Below are positions 1-6,021 of a DNA stretch of 10,077 nt, piece after piece; position 1 is the first letter of the stretch; each line of letters begins with the position of its first letter. The stretch is from Omnitrophica WOR_2 bacterium RIFCSPLOWO2_12_FULL_51_8 (lineage in GTDB: Bacteria > Omnitrophota > Gorgyraeia > Gygaellales > Profunditerraquicolaceae). The stretch spans positions 1-10,077 of the forward strand of contig MHHD01000058.1 of the NCBI GenBank assembly GCA_001805895.1. Direction: 5' to 3'. Both the position numbers and the translations under genes were made by a program. The notes beneath the pieces were generated by a model, which had not been told where the DNA came from, made no database searches, and saw only the letters and a program-made list of their open reading frames with translations.

Positions 1-1
1 C

Positions 2-325
2 GAGCGTGGCATGGTCATCGCGGCCCCTAAGTCGATTACGCCGCACACCAAGTTTAATGCCCAGGTTTATATTTTGACCAAGGAGGAAGGCGGCAGGCAT
101 ACCCCGTTCTTTAAGGGCTACCGGCCGCAGTTCTATTTCCGCACCACCGATGTTACCGGGTCGGTCACGCTTCCGGAAGGAACGGAAATGGTAATGCCCG
201 GCGATAACGTGAATCTGACGGTGGAATTGATTACTCCCATCGCCATGGAAAAAGAGTCGCGTTTTGCTATCCGTGAAGGCGGGCATACCGTCGGCGCGGG
301 GGTAGTAACGGAGATTATCGCGTAA
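2..325 (+). CDS. tuf: Elongation factor Tu, C-terminal part (5' end outside window)
   Basis: This is the last 107 residues of EF-Tu, the GTPase that carries aminoacyl-tRNA to the ribosomal A site. The reading frame is open from base 2 (ERGMVIAAPKSI...), so the gene begins upstream of the window. The visible part covers the C-terminal beta-barrel (domain 3), with the family landmarks HTKFNAQVYILTKEEGGRHT, GYRPQFYFRTTDVTG, MVMPGDNV and the terminal RFAIREGGHTVGAGVV. The G domain with its nucleotide-binding motifs is not in view. The TAA stop shares its last A with the rpsJ start (TAATG), so the two genes are probably translationally coupled. tuf immediately before rpsJ is the usual str-S10 junction. 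Identity is certain; whether a second tuf copy exists cannot be seen. Confidence 0.98.
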   Translation, partial: ERGMVIAAPKSITPHTKFNAQVYILTKEEGGRHTPFFKGYRPQFYFRTTDVTGSVTLPEGTEMVMPGDNVNLTVELITPIAMEKESRFAIREGGHTVGAGVVTEIIA

Positions 326-624
326 TGCAGAAGATAAGGATCAAACTTAAAGCCTACGACCATCGTATCCTGGACCAGGCAGTAAAGGATATCGTGGAGA
401 CTGTTAAGCGCACGGGCGCCAACATTTCCGGCCCGATCCCTCTGCCGTCCAAGAAAGAAATTTATACGGTATTGCGTTCGCCGGTAATCGACAAGAAGTC
501 GCGCGAGCAATTCGGGTTGGTAACCCACAAGCGGTTGATCGATATCATTGAGCCGACTTCTAAGACCATAGACACTTTGAAAAAACTGAATCTGCCCGCG
601 GGCGTGGACGTAGAGATTAAATGA
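325..624 (+). CDS. rpsJ: 30S ribosomal protein S10
   Basis: S10 (99 residues; the family is usually 100-105) sits in the 30S head and in many bacteria also joins NusB in transcription antitermination. The sequence shows the N-terminal IRIKLKAYDHRILD, the loop GANISGPIPLPSKKEIYTVL around residues 32-51, the segment SPVIDKKSREQF and the motif THKRLIDI, ending in LPAGVDVEIK. The usual Pro-Thr after the loop is Pro-Ser here, a mild change. The start is fixed by the TAATG overlap with tuf; a GGAG at 310-313 lies 11 bases upstream, somewhat far for a Shine-Dalgarno site. Its own stop overlaps the rplC start by four bases (ATGA). It is the first gene of the S10 operon here, but no promoter is visible between it and tuf. 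Confidence 0.98.
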   Translation: MQKIRIKLKAYDHRILDQAVKDIVETVKRTGANISGPIPLPSKKEIYTVLRSPVIDKKSREQFGLVTHKRLIDIIEPTSKTIDTLKKLNLPAGVDVEIK

Positions 625-1244
625 CGGGGATATTAGGTAAAAAAATAGGGATGACCCAGGTTTTCACTGATGACGGCAAGCTGGTAAGCGTTACCGCCAT
701 TGAGGCCGGGCCATGCCCGGTGCTGGCAATCAGGGAGAAAAGCATCCAGGTCGGCTTTGGCCTGCTCAAAGAGGCAAAGGTGAATAAGCCCGCGGCAGGT
801 TATTTCAAAAAGCTCAATGTCGCTCCCCGGAGGTTCATCCGCGAACTTTTGAGGGACCCGGCAAAGGAATATCGGGTCGGAGAGGAGCTGAATGTCGGCC
901 TGTTTAAGCCGGGGGATTCCGTGGATATCAGCGGCGTGTCCATCGGCAAGGGCTTCCAGGGCGGGATGAAACGTTGGCATTGGCACGGCGGGCCGCAGAC
1001 ACACGGTTCGATGTCCCACCGCCGCGTCGGATCGCTCGGCTCCAGCACGACACCGGGAAGGGTCTGGAAAGGTCATCACCTGCCCGGCCATATGGGCGCG
1101 GTCCGGGTAACTGTGCAGAATCTGCGGGTAGTAAAAGTCGACCCGGAAAATAACCTTTTGTTGGTGAAGGGCGGCATACCGGGCCATAAAAACGGATACG
1201 TAATTATCAGGCAGGCTAAAAAATCTAAGCTAAAAATATCATAA
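621..1244 (+). CDS. rplC: 50S ribosomal protein L3
   Basis: L3 (207 residues, normal length) is an early assembly protein of the 50S subunit whose long loop reaches towards the peptidyl transferase centre. The N-terminus GILGKKIGMTQVF (residues 3-15) is the family start. The conserved central loop lies at about residues 110-160: KGFQGGMKRW, GGPQTHGSMSHRRVGSLG, then TPGRVWKG and the GHMG at residues 156-159. The C-terminal barrel strand VTVQNLRVVKVDPENNLLLV is also intact. The start is set by the ATGA overlap with rpsJ. It ends before a 173-base repeat-rich gap, which is unusual since rplC and rplD are normally close together. No frameshift or domain loss is seen. Confidence 0.98.
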   Translation: MTGILGKKIGMTQVFTDDGKLVSVTAIEAGPCPVLAIREKSIQVGFGLLKEAKVNKPAAGYFKKLNVAPRRFIRELLRDPAKEYRVGEELNVGLFKPGDSVDISGVSIGKGFQGGMKRWHWHGGPQTHGSMSHRRVGSLGSSTTPGRVWKGHHLPGHMGAVRVTVQNLRVVKVDPENNLLLVKGGIPGHKNGYVIIRQAKKSKLKIS

Positions 1245-1417
1245 CACGACTTTGTTAAAAATGCCTTTTTCACAGATTCACACAGATTTTTCAAGGATGC
1301 ACACAGATTTTCTCATCGATATCAGTGTGAATCCGTCTTTTATCTGTGTGTATCTTATAGTCAAAGGATGAAATTTCCTTAAAATAAGGTCGAAAATTAA
1401 CATAGTAGTGATCATAA
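1245..1417. repeat. Repeat-filled rplC-rplD gap (CACAGATT family)
   Basis: This 173-base gap holds no gene. CACAGATT occurs at 1271-1278, 1281-1288 and 1302-1309, the first two exactly 10 bases apart. Two inverted partners follow: gattcacac (1275-1283) is the reverse complement of gtgtgaatc (1325-1333), and gatgcacacagat (1296-1308) pairs with atctgtgtgtatc (1342-1354) over 13 positions with one G-T. The two stems interleave, so they cannot both form fully. The rest (1355-1417) is AT-rich, with a small cctta/taagg inverted repeat (1377-1389) and no convincing promoter. No U-tract follows the stems, so this does not look like a terminator. The same decamer-spaced motif recurs at 5933-5949. Confidence 0.8.
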
Positions 1418-2068
1418 ATGGAACCCTACAGCTTACCTATATATAATACCGCAGGCAAAGAAACCGGCTCAATCAAGCTCAATAGCGCTGTCTTTGACGG
1501 CAAGGTCAATACCGCCAGCATCTACATCGCAGTAAACGGCTACCGGGCTAATCAGAGAAAAGGGCTTGCCGCGACCAAAACCCGCGGCGAGGTTTCCGGA
1601 GGCGGGCGCAAGCCCTGGAAACAAAAAGGCACTGGCAGGGCCAGGGTTGGCTCCATCCGTTCGCCGCTCTGGCGCCACGGCGGGGTAATCTTTGGGCCGC
1701 ACCCCAGGAATTTCTATTATAAGATACCGGATAAGATTAAAGCCCTGAGTTTAAAGTCAAGCCTCAATGCCAGGCTAAAGGAAAACAATATCCTGGTGCT
1801 GGATGAGATGAAGTTAAAAAACCCTAAAACCAAAGAGGCGGCGCAGGTATTCTTCAATCTGAAGGTAGTGGACAGCCGGAATGACGGCCGCGGGCGCGCG
1901 CTTCTTTTGTCGGATAAGATTGACTCGCCGCTGAGGAAGGCCTTGAGGAACCTGCCTTTCTTAGGGGTGAATATCGCCAAAGATACCCATACTTATGAGA
2001 TAATGAGCCACAAAAAGCTGATCATCACCAAGGCAGGCTTAGAAGAGCTTACTCAGAGGTTAAAATAA
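1418..2068 (+). CDS. rplD: 50S ribosomal protein L4
   Basis: L4 (216 residues, normal length) binds 23S rRNA early in assembly, and its extended loop lines the nascent peptide exit tunnel near L22. In some bacteria it also represses its own S10 operon. The tunnel-loop signature is at about residues 57-97: GEVSGGGRKPWKQKGTGRAR, then VGSIRSPLWRHGG and FGPHPR. The globular part follows, with ALSLKSSLNARLKE, the LVLDEM segment and the C-terminal HKKLIITKAGLEEL. No Shine-Dalgarno sequence precedes the ATG (upstream is tagtgatcataa), and the gene follows the repeat-filled gap instead of coupling to rplC. Its TAA overlaps the rplW ATG by one base. No E. coli-like S10 leader is visible, so autoregulation by L4 cannot be claimed. 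Confidence 0.98.
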   Translation: MEPYSLPIYNTAGKETGSIKLNSAVFDGKVNTASIYIAVNGYRANQRKGLAATKTRGEVSGGGRKPWKQKGTGRARVGSIRSPLWRHGGVIFGPHPRNFYYKIPDKIKALSLKSSLNARLKENNILVLDEMKLKNPKTKEAAQVFFNLKVVDSRNDGRGRALLLSDKIDSPLRKALRNLPFLGVNIAKDTHTYEIMSHKKLIITKAGLEELTQRLK

Positions 2069-2349
2069 TGATTGCCTCTTGCGATATCGTCATGGCCTTG
2101 ATGCGCACGGAGAAATCCACGCAAAGAGAACCGGAAGGCAAATACCTCTTTCTGGTGAAAACCGGCGCTAACAAGGTCCAGGTCAAAAATGCGGTAGAGG
2201 AATTATACAAGGTAAAGGTCAGAGACGTGAATACCTTCGTTTCCGCGGGTAAATTAAAACGTGTCAGGCACCAGCTGGGCAGGACCGCGGACACTAAAAG
2301 GGCCATCGTTACTTTGAAAAAAGGCGAAAAGATAGAAACGGGTGTTTAA
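2068..2349 (+). CDS. rplW: 50S ribosomal protein L23
   Basis: L23 (93 residues, normal) sits at the exit of the peptide tunnel, where it docks trigger factor and the signal recognition particle. Landmarks are the TEKST motif (residues 14-18), the segment ANKVQVKNAVEELYKVKV at about 34-51, then VNTFVSAGKLKRV and the C-terminal strand KRAIVTLKKGEKIE. The start at 2068 is supported by the TAATG overlap with rplD and by AGAGG at 2055-2059, eight bases upstream. Internal Met codons at residues 9 and 12 would trim the normal DI segment before the TEKST motif and are less likely. The stop overlaps the rplB start by one base. Confidence 0.97.
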   Translation: MIASCDIVMALMRTEKSTQREPEGKYLFLVKTGANKVQVKNAVEELYKVKVRDVNTFVSAGKLKRVRHQLGRTADTKRAIVTLKKGEKIETGV

Positions 2350-3182
2350 TGGGCATTAAAACTTATCGTCCCACCACTCCTTCGCGCAGGTTCATTACCG
2401 GAGCGGACTTTGCCGAAATCAGCAAGAAAAGTCCGGAGAAATCGCTCCTGCTTCCCTTGAAGAAAACCGGCGGCAGGAATGCCTACGGTCGGCTTACGGT
2501 CAGGCACCGCGGCGGCGGGCATAAGCGGATGCTGCGTATCATTGATTTCAAACGTAACCTGCTGGATACGCCGGCTAAGGTCGCGGCTATCGAATATGAC
2601 CCGAACCGCTCCAGCCGCATTGCCTTGCTGGAATATCCGGATAAAAAGAAGAGCTATATCTTAGCGCCTCTTGGCATTAAAGTTGGAGATACAGTAGTTT
2701 CTTCGCTACAGAAGGAGACAGAAATTAAAACCGGCAACTGCCTGCCCTTGAGGCATATTCCGTCCGGCACATTAATCCATAATGTCGAAATCAACAAAGG
2801 CCGGGGCGGCCAGATCGTGCGCAGTGCCGGTTCCAGCGCCCAGATCATGGCCAAGGAAGGCGAATTCGCGCACCTGAAACTTCCTTCCGGCGAAGTGCGT
2901 TTAGTCAGCCTCGACTGTTCAGCGACTATCGGCCAGCTCAGCAACATCGAGCATGAGGCCATCAGCTTAGGTAAAGCCGGCAGGAGCCGCTGGCTTGGCA
3001 TCCGGCCGACGGTAAGGGGGCTGGCGATGAACCCCGTTGACCATCCGCACGGCGGCGGCGAGGGGAAGTCCGGACAGGGCAATCCCCATCCGGTAACCCC
3101 CTGGGGCAAGCCTACCAAAGGCTATAAGACCAGGAGAAAGCGGATTTATTCGGATAAATTTATCATCAAACGAAGGAAATAA
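2349..3182 (+). CDS. rplB: 50S ribosomal protein L2
   Basis: L2 (277 residues, normal) is one of the most conserved large-subunit proteins; it supports subunit joining and the peptidyl transferase region. The N-terminal part has KTYRPTTPSRR and the GGRNAYGRLTVRHRGGGHKR stretch (residues 41-60). The OB-like domain follows with IEYDPNRSSRIALL (81-94), and the SH3-like domain carries SAGSSAQIMAKEG. The C-terminal signature NPVDHPHGGGEGK is at 228-240, with the family's conserved histidines, followed by HPVTPWGKPTKG. The linker SGQGNP inside this tail differs slightly from the commoner form but keeps the fold landmarks. The start follows from the one-base overlap with rplW. rpsS begins two bases after its stop. 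Confidence 0.98.
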   Translation: MGIKTYRPTTPSRRFITGADFAEISKKSPEKSLLLPLKKTGGRNAYGRLTVRHRGGGHKRMLRIIDFKRNLLDTPAKVAAIEYDPNRSSRIALLEYPDKKKSYILAPLGIKVGDTVVSSLQKETEIKTGNCLPLRHIPSGTLIHNVEINKGRGGQIVRSAGSSAQIMAKEGEFAHLKLPSGEVRLVSLDCSATIGQLSNIEHEAISLGKAGRSRWLGIRPTVRGLAMNPVDHPHGGGEGKSGQGNPHPVTPWGKPTKGYKTRRKRIYSDKFIIKRRK

Positions 3183-3184
3183 CT

Positions 3185-3334
3185 ATGCCTAGATCACTGA
3201 AAAAAGGGCCATTCGTCGAAGAGAAATTATTAAGGAAAGTGGAAAGGCTGCGCGGCTCAAATATCCGGCAGGCGATCAAGACCTGGTCGAGGTCTTCCAC
3301 AGTCAAGGCTAAGAAGGCGCCGGAGAAGACATAA
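3185..3334 (+). CDS. rpsS: 30S ribosomal protein S19, internally shortened (49 residues)
   Basis: S19 normally has about 92 residues and forms the top of the 30S head with S13, near the A-site tRNA. This reading frame gives only 49. Residues 1-39 align without gaps to ordinary S19 (MPRSLKKGPFVEEKLLRKVE at the start, then IKTWSRSSTV at 31-40). The next residues are already the basic tail KAKKAPEKT. About 45 residues equivalent to E. coli positions 41-86 are absent, including the HNG strand and the MVGHKLGEF-PTR signature that defines the family. There is no frameshift or internal stop. AAGGA at 3173-3177 is a well-spaced Shine-Dalgarno site, and the stop overlaps the rplV ATG by one base. The gene could be a true in-frame deletion, a collapsed assembly, or a decayed copy with a full gene elsewhere; it is unlikely to make a working S19 as read. 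Confidence 0.9.
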   Translation: MPRSLKKGPFVEEKLLRKVERLRGSNIRQAIKTWSRSSTVKAKKAPEKT

Positions 3335-3669
3335 TGATTGCCAAGGCAGAAGCAAAATTCTTGAGGATTTCTCCCTCTAAGGTCCGGCAGGTGATCGACT
3401 TAGTCAGGGACAAGAGCGCCATGGAGGCGGAGGCCATACTCGTTAACCTCTCTAAGCGGCCCAAAGAATATTTGGCGAAAATACTGAAATCGGCGGTTGC
3501 CAATGCCAAGGTAAAGGGTTTTAATACGAGCGAACTTTATATCTCCCGGATCGTCTGTAATCCGGGCCCGAGCTGGAAAAGATTCAAGGCGGCGGCCTTT
3601 GGCCGGGCGGCCCCGATCAAAAAGCGCACATCGCATATCAGGATCGAGCTGGATATTAACAAGAGATAA
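3334..3669 (+). CDS. rplV: 50S ribosomal protein L22
   Basis: L22 (111 residues, normal) binds 23S rRNA and sends a beta-hairpin into the exit tunnel opposite L4. The protein shows the N-terminal KAEAKFLRISPSKVRQVIDL, the helix LAKILKSAVANAKVKG (about residues 48-63), the strand LYISRIVCNPGPSWKRFKAA and the hairpin tip region ending KKRTSHIRIELDI. The start at 3334 overlaps the rpsS stop (TAATG), and GGAG at 3322-3325 lies eight bases before it. Both the overlap and the intact start show that whatever shortened rpsS did not disturb this gene. It is followed by rpsC after an 11-base gap. Confidence 0.97.
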   Translation: MIAKAEAKFLRISPSKVRQVIDLVRDKSAMEAEAILVNLSKRPKEYLAKILKSAVANAKVKGFNTSELYISRIVCNPGPSWKRFKAAAFGRAAPIKKRTSHIRIELDINKR

Positions 3670-3680
3670 GAGAGGTGAAG

Positions 3681-4352
3681 ATGGGACAGAAGGTTCATCC
3701 GTTCATACAGAGAATAGGCTTTATCCGGACCTGGAACAGCCGTTGGTTCGCCAAGCCTAAGGACTTTGCCCCCAATATTTACGAAGATTACCAAATTCGC
3801 AAGTTTATCCGCAGCCGTTTTAAACAGGCAGCTATTTCCAACATCATTATCGAGCGGCTGGCGGAAAAAATCAGAATCCGCATCCTTTCTGCCCGCCCGG
3901 GAATCATTATCGGCAGGCACGGAGCGGATATCGAACGGCTGCGCGAAGATTTGAACAGTTTGGTAAAAAAGGAAATTTCCATTGATATCGAGGAAGTGAA
4001 GAACCCTTCCATTGACGCGCAGCTAGTGGCGCAGAATATCGCTTTCCAGCTGGAAAAGAGAATCGCCTTCCGCCGCGCGGTGAAACGCGCGATGGAGCAG
4101 TCGATGAACGCGGGCGCAAAAGGCATCAGGGTATGCTGCGCCGGCAGGTTAAACGGAGCGGAAATGTCCCGCACCGAAACCTACAAGGAAGGCAAGGTCC
4201 CGCTGCAAACACTGCGCGCGGACATAGATTACGGTTTCGCCGAAAGCCTGACTACCTATGGCCTGATCGGGGTTAAGACCTGGATCTATAAAGGCGATAT
4301 CCTGATCAAAAAGAATACCCCGGAAGCGGCAGCTGCCGTCGAAAAGGAATAA
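3681..4352 (+). CDS. rpsC: 30S ribosomal protein S3
   Basis: S3 (223 residues, normal range) lies at the mRNA entry side of the 30S head and contributes to mRNA helicase activity. The N-terminus MGQKVHPFIQRIGF is the family start. A type II KH domain follows, with its GXXG loop as G-R-H-G at residues 78-81 inside RPGIIIGRHGADIERLR. The C-terminal domain contains KGIRVCCAGRLNGAEMSRTE and the closing GVKTWIYKGDIL, with a short Ala/Glu-rich tail. The ATG at 3681 is chosen over an in-frame GTG at 3675: it gives the conserved MGQKVHP start, and AGAGG at 3671-3675 lies five bases upstream. The GTG itself would overlap that Shine-Dalgarno site. Confidence 0.97.
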   Translation: MGQKVHPFIQRIGFIRTWNSRWFAKPKDFAPNIYEDYQIRKFIRSRFKQAAISNIIIERLAEKIRIRILSARPGIIIGRHGADIERLREDLNSLVKKEISIDIEEVKNPSIDAQLVAQNIAFQLEKRIAFRRAVKRAMEQSMNAGAKGIRVCCAGRLNGAEMSRTETYKEGKVPLQTLRADIDYGFAESLTTYGLIGVKTWIYKGDILIKKNTPEAAAAVEKE

Positions 4353-4355
4353 AAG

Positions 4356-4772
4356 ATGCCTTTGATGCCCAAAAGAGTAAAATACCGCAAGCTGCAAAAA
4401 GGCAAGCGCCGCGGAGTGGCGACTACCGGCGCGGAGCTGGCTTTCGGCGAATTCGGCCTGAAATCCTTAGAGAACGGCTGGATCAAAAATACCCAGATTG
4501 AGGCGGTGCGCGTGATCATTGCCCGGCAGCTGCACAAGGGCGGCAAGCTCTGGATCCGGATTTTCCCGGACAAGTCCATCACCAAGAAACCGGCGGAAGT
4601 GCGCATGGGCAAGGGCAAAGGCGAGTTAGACCACTGGGTAGCGGTAATCAAGCGCGGCCGCATACTTTTTGAATTAGGCGGGGTGCCGGAAGAATACGCG
4701 CGCCAGTGTTTCCGCCTGGCGGCATATAAATTGCCTTTAAAAACAAGATTTATTACGCGCACGCATAGATAA
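4356..4772 (+). CDS. rplP: 50S ribosomal protein L16
   Basis: L16 (138 residues, normal) lies by the A-site tRNA elbow and completes late 50S assembly. Landmarks are MPKRVKYRKLQKGKRRG (residues 4-20), FGEFGLKSLENGWI, the segment GGKLWIRIFPDKSITKKPAE (62-81), RMGKGKGE starting at Arg83, which matches the arginine hydroxylated in E. coli, and GRILFELGGVPEEYAR. The ATG at 4356 has AAGGA at 4344-4348 seven bases upstream. A second in-frame ATG at 4365 would start at MPKR, the commoner N-terminus, and cannot be excluded. It follows rpsC by three bases and precedes rpmC by two. Confidence 0.97.
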   Translation: MPLMPKRVKYRKLQKGKRRGVATTGAELAFGEFGLKSLENGWIKNTQIEAVRVIIARQLHKGGKLWIRIFPDKSITKKPAEVRMGKGKGELDHWVAVIKRGRILFELGGVPEEYARQCFRLAAYKLPLKTRFITRTHR

Positions 4773-4774
4773 AA

Positions 4775-4966
4775 ATGAAGACACGGGAATTGCGCAGCCT
4801 CAGCCGGGACGAATTAACTGATAAGATTAAAACTCTGAAAGAAGAGCTTTTTAAATTAAATTTTGAACGTTACGGCGGCCGGGTGGAAAAACCGCACAAG
4901 TTTAGCCTGATCAGGAAGGAAATCGCGCGCATCCATACCTTATTAAACGAGAAAAAAGAGAAATAA
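4775..4966 (+). CDS. rpmC: 50S ribosomal protein L29
   Basis: L29 (63 residues, typical 60-70) is a small helical-hairpin protein next to L23 at the tunnel exit. The sequence fits two helices: a first one at about residues 8-33 (SRDELTDKIKTLKEELFKLN) and a second at about 42-60 (KFSLIRKEIARIHTLLNEK). The segment with RKEIARIHTLLNE is the family's recognisable part. No clear Shine-Dalgarno site is seen; the gene starts two bases after rplP and is probably translated by coupling. rpsQ begins one base after its stop. Confidence 0.95.
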   Translation: MKTRELRSLSRDELTDKIKTLKEELFKLNFERYGGRVEKPHKFSLIRKEIARIHTLLNEKKEK

Positions 4967-4967
4967 T

Positions 4968-5249
4968 ATGGGCAAGAAAAAAGAATTCACCGGTAAGGTA
5001 ATCAGCGATAAGATGCAAAAAACCGTGGTTATCAGGACTATGCGTCTCTCCAAGCATCCCAAGTACGGAAAGATTGTCAAGCGGCACAACAAATTTAAGG
5101 CGCACAACGAGGGCGATCTGGCAAAAATGGGGGATACCGTCCTCATCCGGGAAACCCGCCCGCTTTCCAAGGATAAGCGCTTCAGGGTCGTCAAGGTGGT
5201 GAAAAAGGCCGCGGGCGGGCAGCCGGCCGTGAAAGAGCAGGAGATATGA
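4968..5249 (+). CDS. rpsQ: 30S ribosomal protein S17
   Basis: S17 (93 residues, slightly longer than the typical 80-87 because of a polar C-terminal tail) is a primary 16S rRNA-binding protein with an OB fold. The first strand pair is GKVISDKMQKTVVIRTMR (residues 9-26), followed by HPKYGKIVKRHNKFKAHNE and the strand MGDTVLIRETRPLSKDKRFR, all family landmarks. The extra C-terminal residues (KAAGGQPAVKEQEI) look unstructured. The start is one base after the rpmC stop and has only a weak AG-rich upstream region. The stop overlaps the rplN ATG by four bases (ATGA), so coupling is likely. Confidence 0.96.
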   Translation: MGKKKEFTGKVISDKMQKTVVIRTMRLSKHPKYGKIVKRHNKFKAHNEGDLAKMGDTVLIRETRPLSKDKRFRVVKVVKKAAGGQPAVKEQEI

Positions 5250-5614
5250 TTCAGCTGCGCACAATCTTAGATATCGCCGATAATACCGGCGCCAAGCGCG
5301 CCTCGATGATCGGCGTATTGGGCAGAAAAGGCAAGAGTTTTGCCGTGGTAGGCGATATCGTCAACGTGAATATCAAGGAGTCATCGGCCTATGCGGTGAT
5401 TAAAAAGGGCGAGGTAGCCAAAGCGGTCATCGTGCGCTCCAAATCCCCCCTCCGGCGCCCGGACGGCTCAATTTTACGCTTTGACCGCAATGCCATTGTT
5501 TTCATTGACGCGCAGTTTAACCCCCGCGGCACGCGCGTGTTCGGCCCGGTGGCCAGGGAATTGAGGGAGAGGAACTTCGCCAAGATTATCTCCTTAGCGC
5601 CAGAGGTCATATAG
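5246..5614 (+). CDS. rplN: 50S ribosomal protein L14
   Basis: L14 (122 residues, exactly the usual length) sits on the 50S face that meets 16S rRNA at bridges B5 and B8, and is the binding site of the silencing factor RsfS. The N-terminus MIQLRTILDIADNTGAKRAS, the strand GDIVNVNIKES, the segment KAVIVRSKSPLRRPDGS and the end FAKIISLAPEV are diagnostic. The common Glu before the TxL motif is Arg at residue 5 here, a small departure. AGGAG at 5239-5243 lies only two bases before the ATG, tight for a Shine-Dalgarno site; the ATGA overlap with rpsQ probably matters more. rplX follows after four bases. Confidence 0.97.
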   Translation: MIQLRTILDIADNTGAKRASMIGVLGRKGKSFAVVGDIVNVNIKESSAYAVIKKGEVAKAVIVRSKSPLRRPDGSILRFDRNAIVFIDAQFNPRGTRVFGPVARELRERNFAKIISLAPEVI

Positions 5615-5618
5615 AGGT

Positions 5619-5930
5619 ATGAGTAAGATTAAAAAGGGCGATACGGTCCAGATCATGAAGGGGAAAGACAGGGGTAAGAAAGGCAAGGTCGTCGCTGTTT
5701 TTCCCAAAGAGTATCGCGCGCTGGTAGAGGGCCTGAACCTGGCAAAAAAACATAAGCGGCAGACCAGGCAGGACCAGCAGGGGGGGATCCTGCAGATCGA
5801 GGCGCCCATAAGCATCAACAATCTGGCGCTCTTTTGCAGAACCTGCAGCCGCCCGGTGCGGGCCGGTTTTTCCATCCTGCAGGATAAGACAAAGGCAAGG
5901 ATCTGTAAAATTTGTAAAGAGGCAATTTAA
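5619..5930 (+). CDS. rplX: 50S ribosomal protein L24, with two CXXC pairs
   Basis: L24 (103 residues, normal) starts 50S assembly together with L3 by binding the 5' domain of 23S rRNA. A KOW motif fills residues 5-31 (KKGDTVQIMKGKDRGKKGKV and onwards). The loop KKHKRQTRQDQQGG and the segment IEAPISINNLALFC follow. Cys73, Cys76, Cys96 and Cys99 form two CXXC pairs that could hold zinc, a version of L24 found in many bacteria but not E. coli. The ATG has GAGG one base upstream, too close to be a standard Shine-Dalgarno site. After its stop comes a 91-base repeat-bearing gap before rplE, whereas these genes usually adjoin. Confidence 0.97.
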   Translation: MSKIKKGDTVQIMKGKDRGKKGKVVAVFPKEYRALVEGLNLAKKHKRQTRQDQQGGILQIEAPISINNLALFCRTCSRPVRAGFSILQDKTKARICKICKEAI

Positions 5931-6021
5931 TACACAGATTAGCACAGATGAAAAGATGCAAGATGATCGCAGATACCGTCGGAAAATCTGCGCCCATCTG
6001 CGCAATACAATTTGTATAGAC
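5931..6021. repeat. Repeat-bearing rplX-rplE gap (second CACAGATT locus)
   Basis: CACAGATT at 5933-5940 and CACAGAT at 5943-5949 are 10 bases apart, the same spacing as the first pair at 1271 and 1281. A diverged copy, cgcagat (5968-5974), pairs with atctgcg (5986-5992) across an 11-base loop. A further catctgcgc (5995-6003) is nearly complementary to gcacagatg (5942-5950). A small inverted repeat, atacaa/ttgtat (6005-6017, one-base spacer), sits just before the rplE start. No U-tract and no convincing promoter are seen. An in-frame ATG at 5956 would carry 22 repeat-encoded residues onto L5 and is rejected as a start. Confidence 0.75.

Noticed and set aside
633..1187. Long open frame (184 codons) on the minus strand inside rplC
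   Set aside because: It lies wholly within the clear L3 gene, has no family resemblance and is explained by codon bias of the true frame. The same holds for the minus-strand frames inside rplB, rpsC, rplP, rplE and others.
1271..1354. CRISPR array
   Set aside because: The repeated unit is only about 8-10 bases, spacing is irregular (10 and 21), and there are no spacers of 25-40 bases or cas genes.
1364..1389. Small inverted repeats (aagga/tcctt, cctta/taagg) before rplD as a terminator or operator
   Set aside because: Only five pairs each, AT-rich, with no U-tract; expected by chance in such sequence.
3675..3680. GTG start for S3 two codons earlier
   Set aside because: The GTG overlaps the AGAGG Shine-Dalgarno site, and the ATG at 3681 yields the conserved MGQKVHP start.
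5956..6021. Extended N-terminus for L5 from an in-frame ATG at 5956
   Set aside because: It would add 22 residues encoded by the CACAGAT-type repeat; the ATG at 6022 gives the normal family N-terminus and length.
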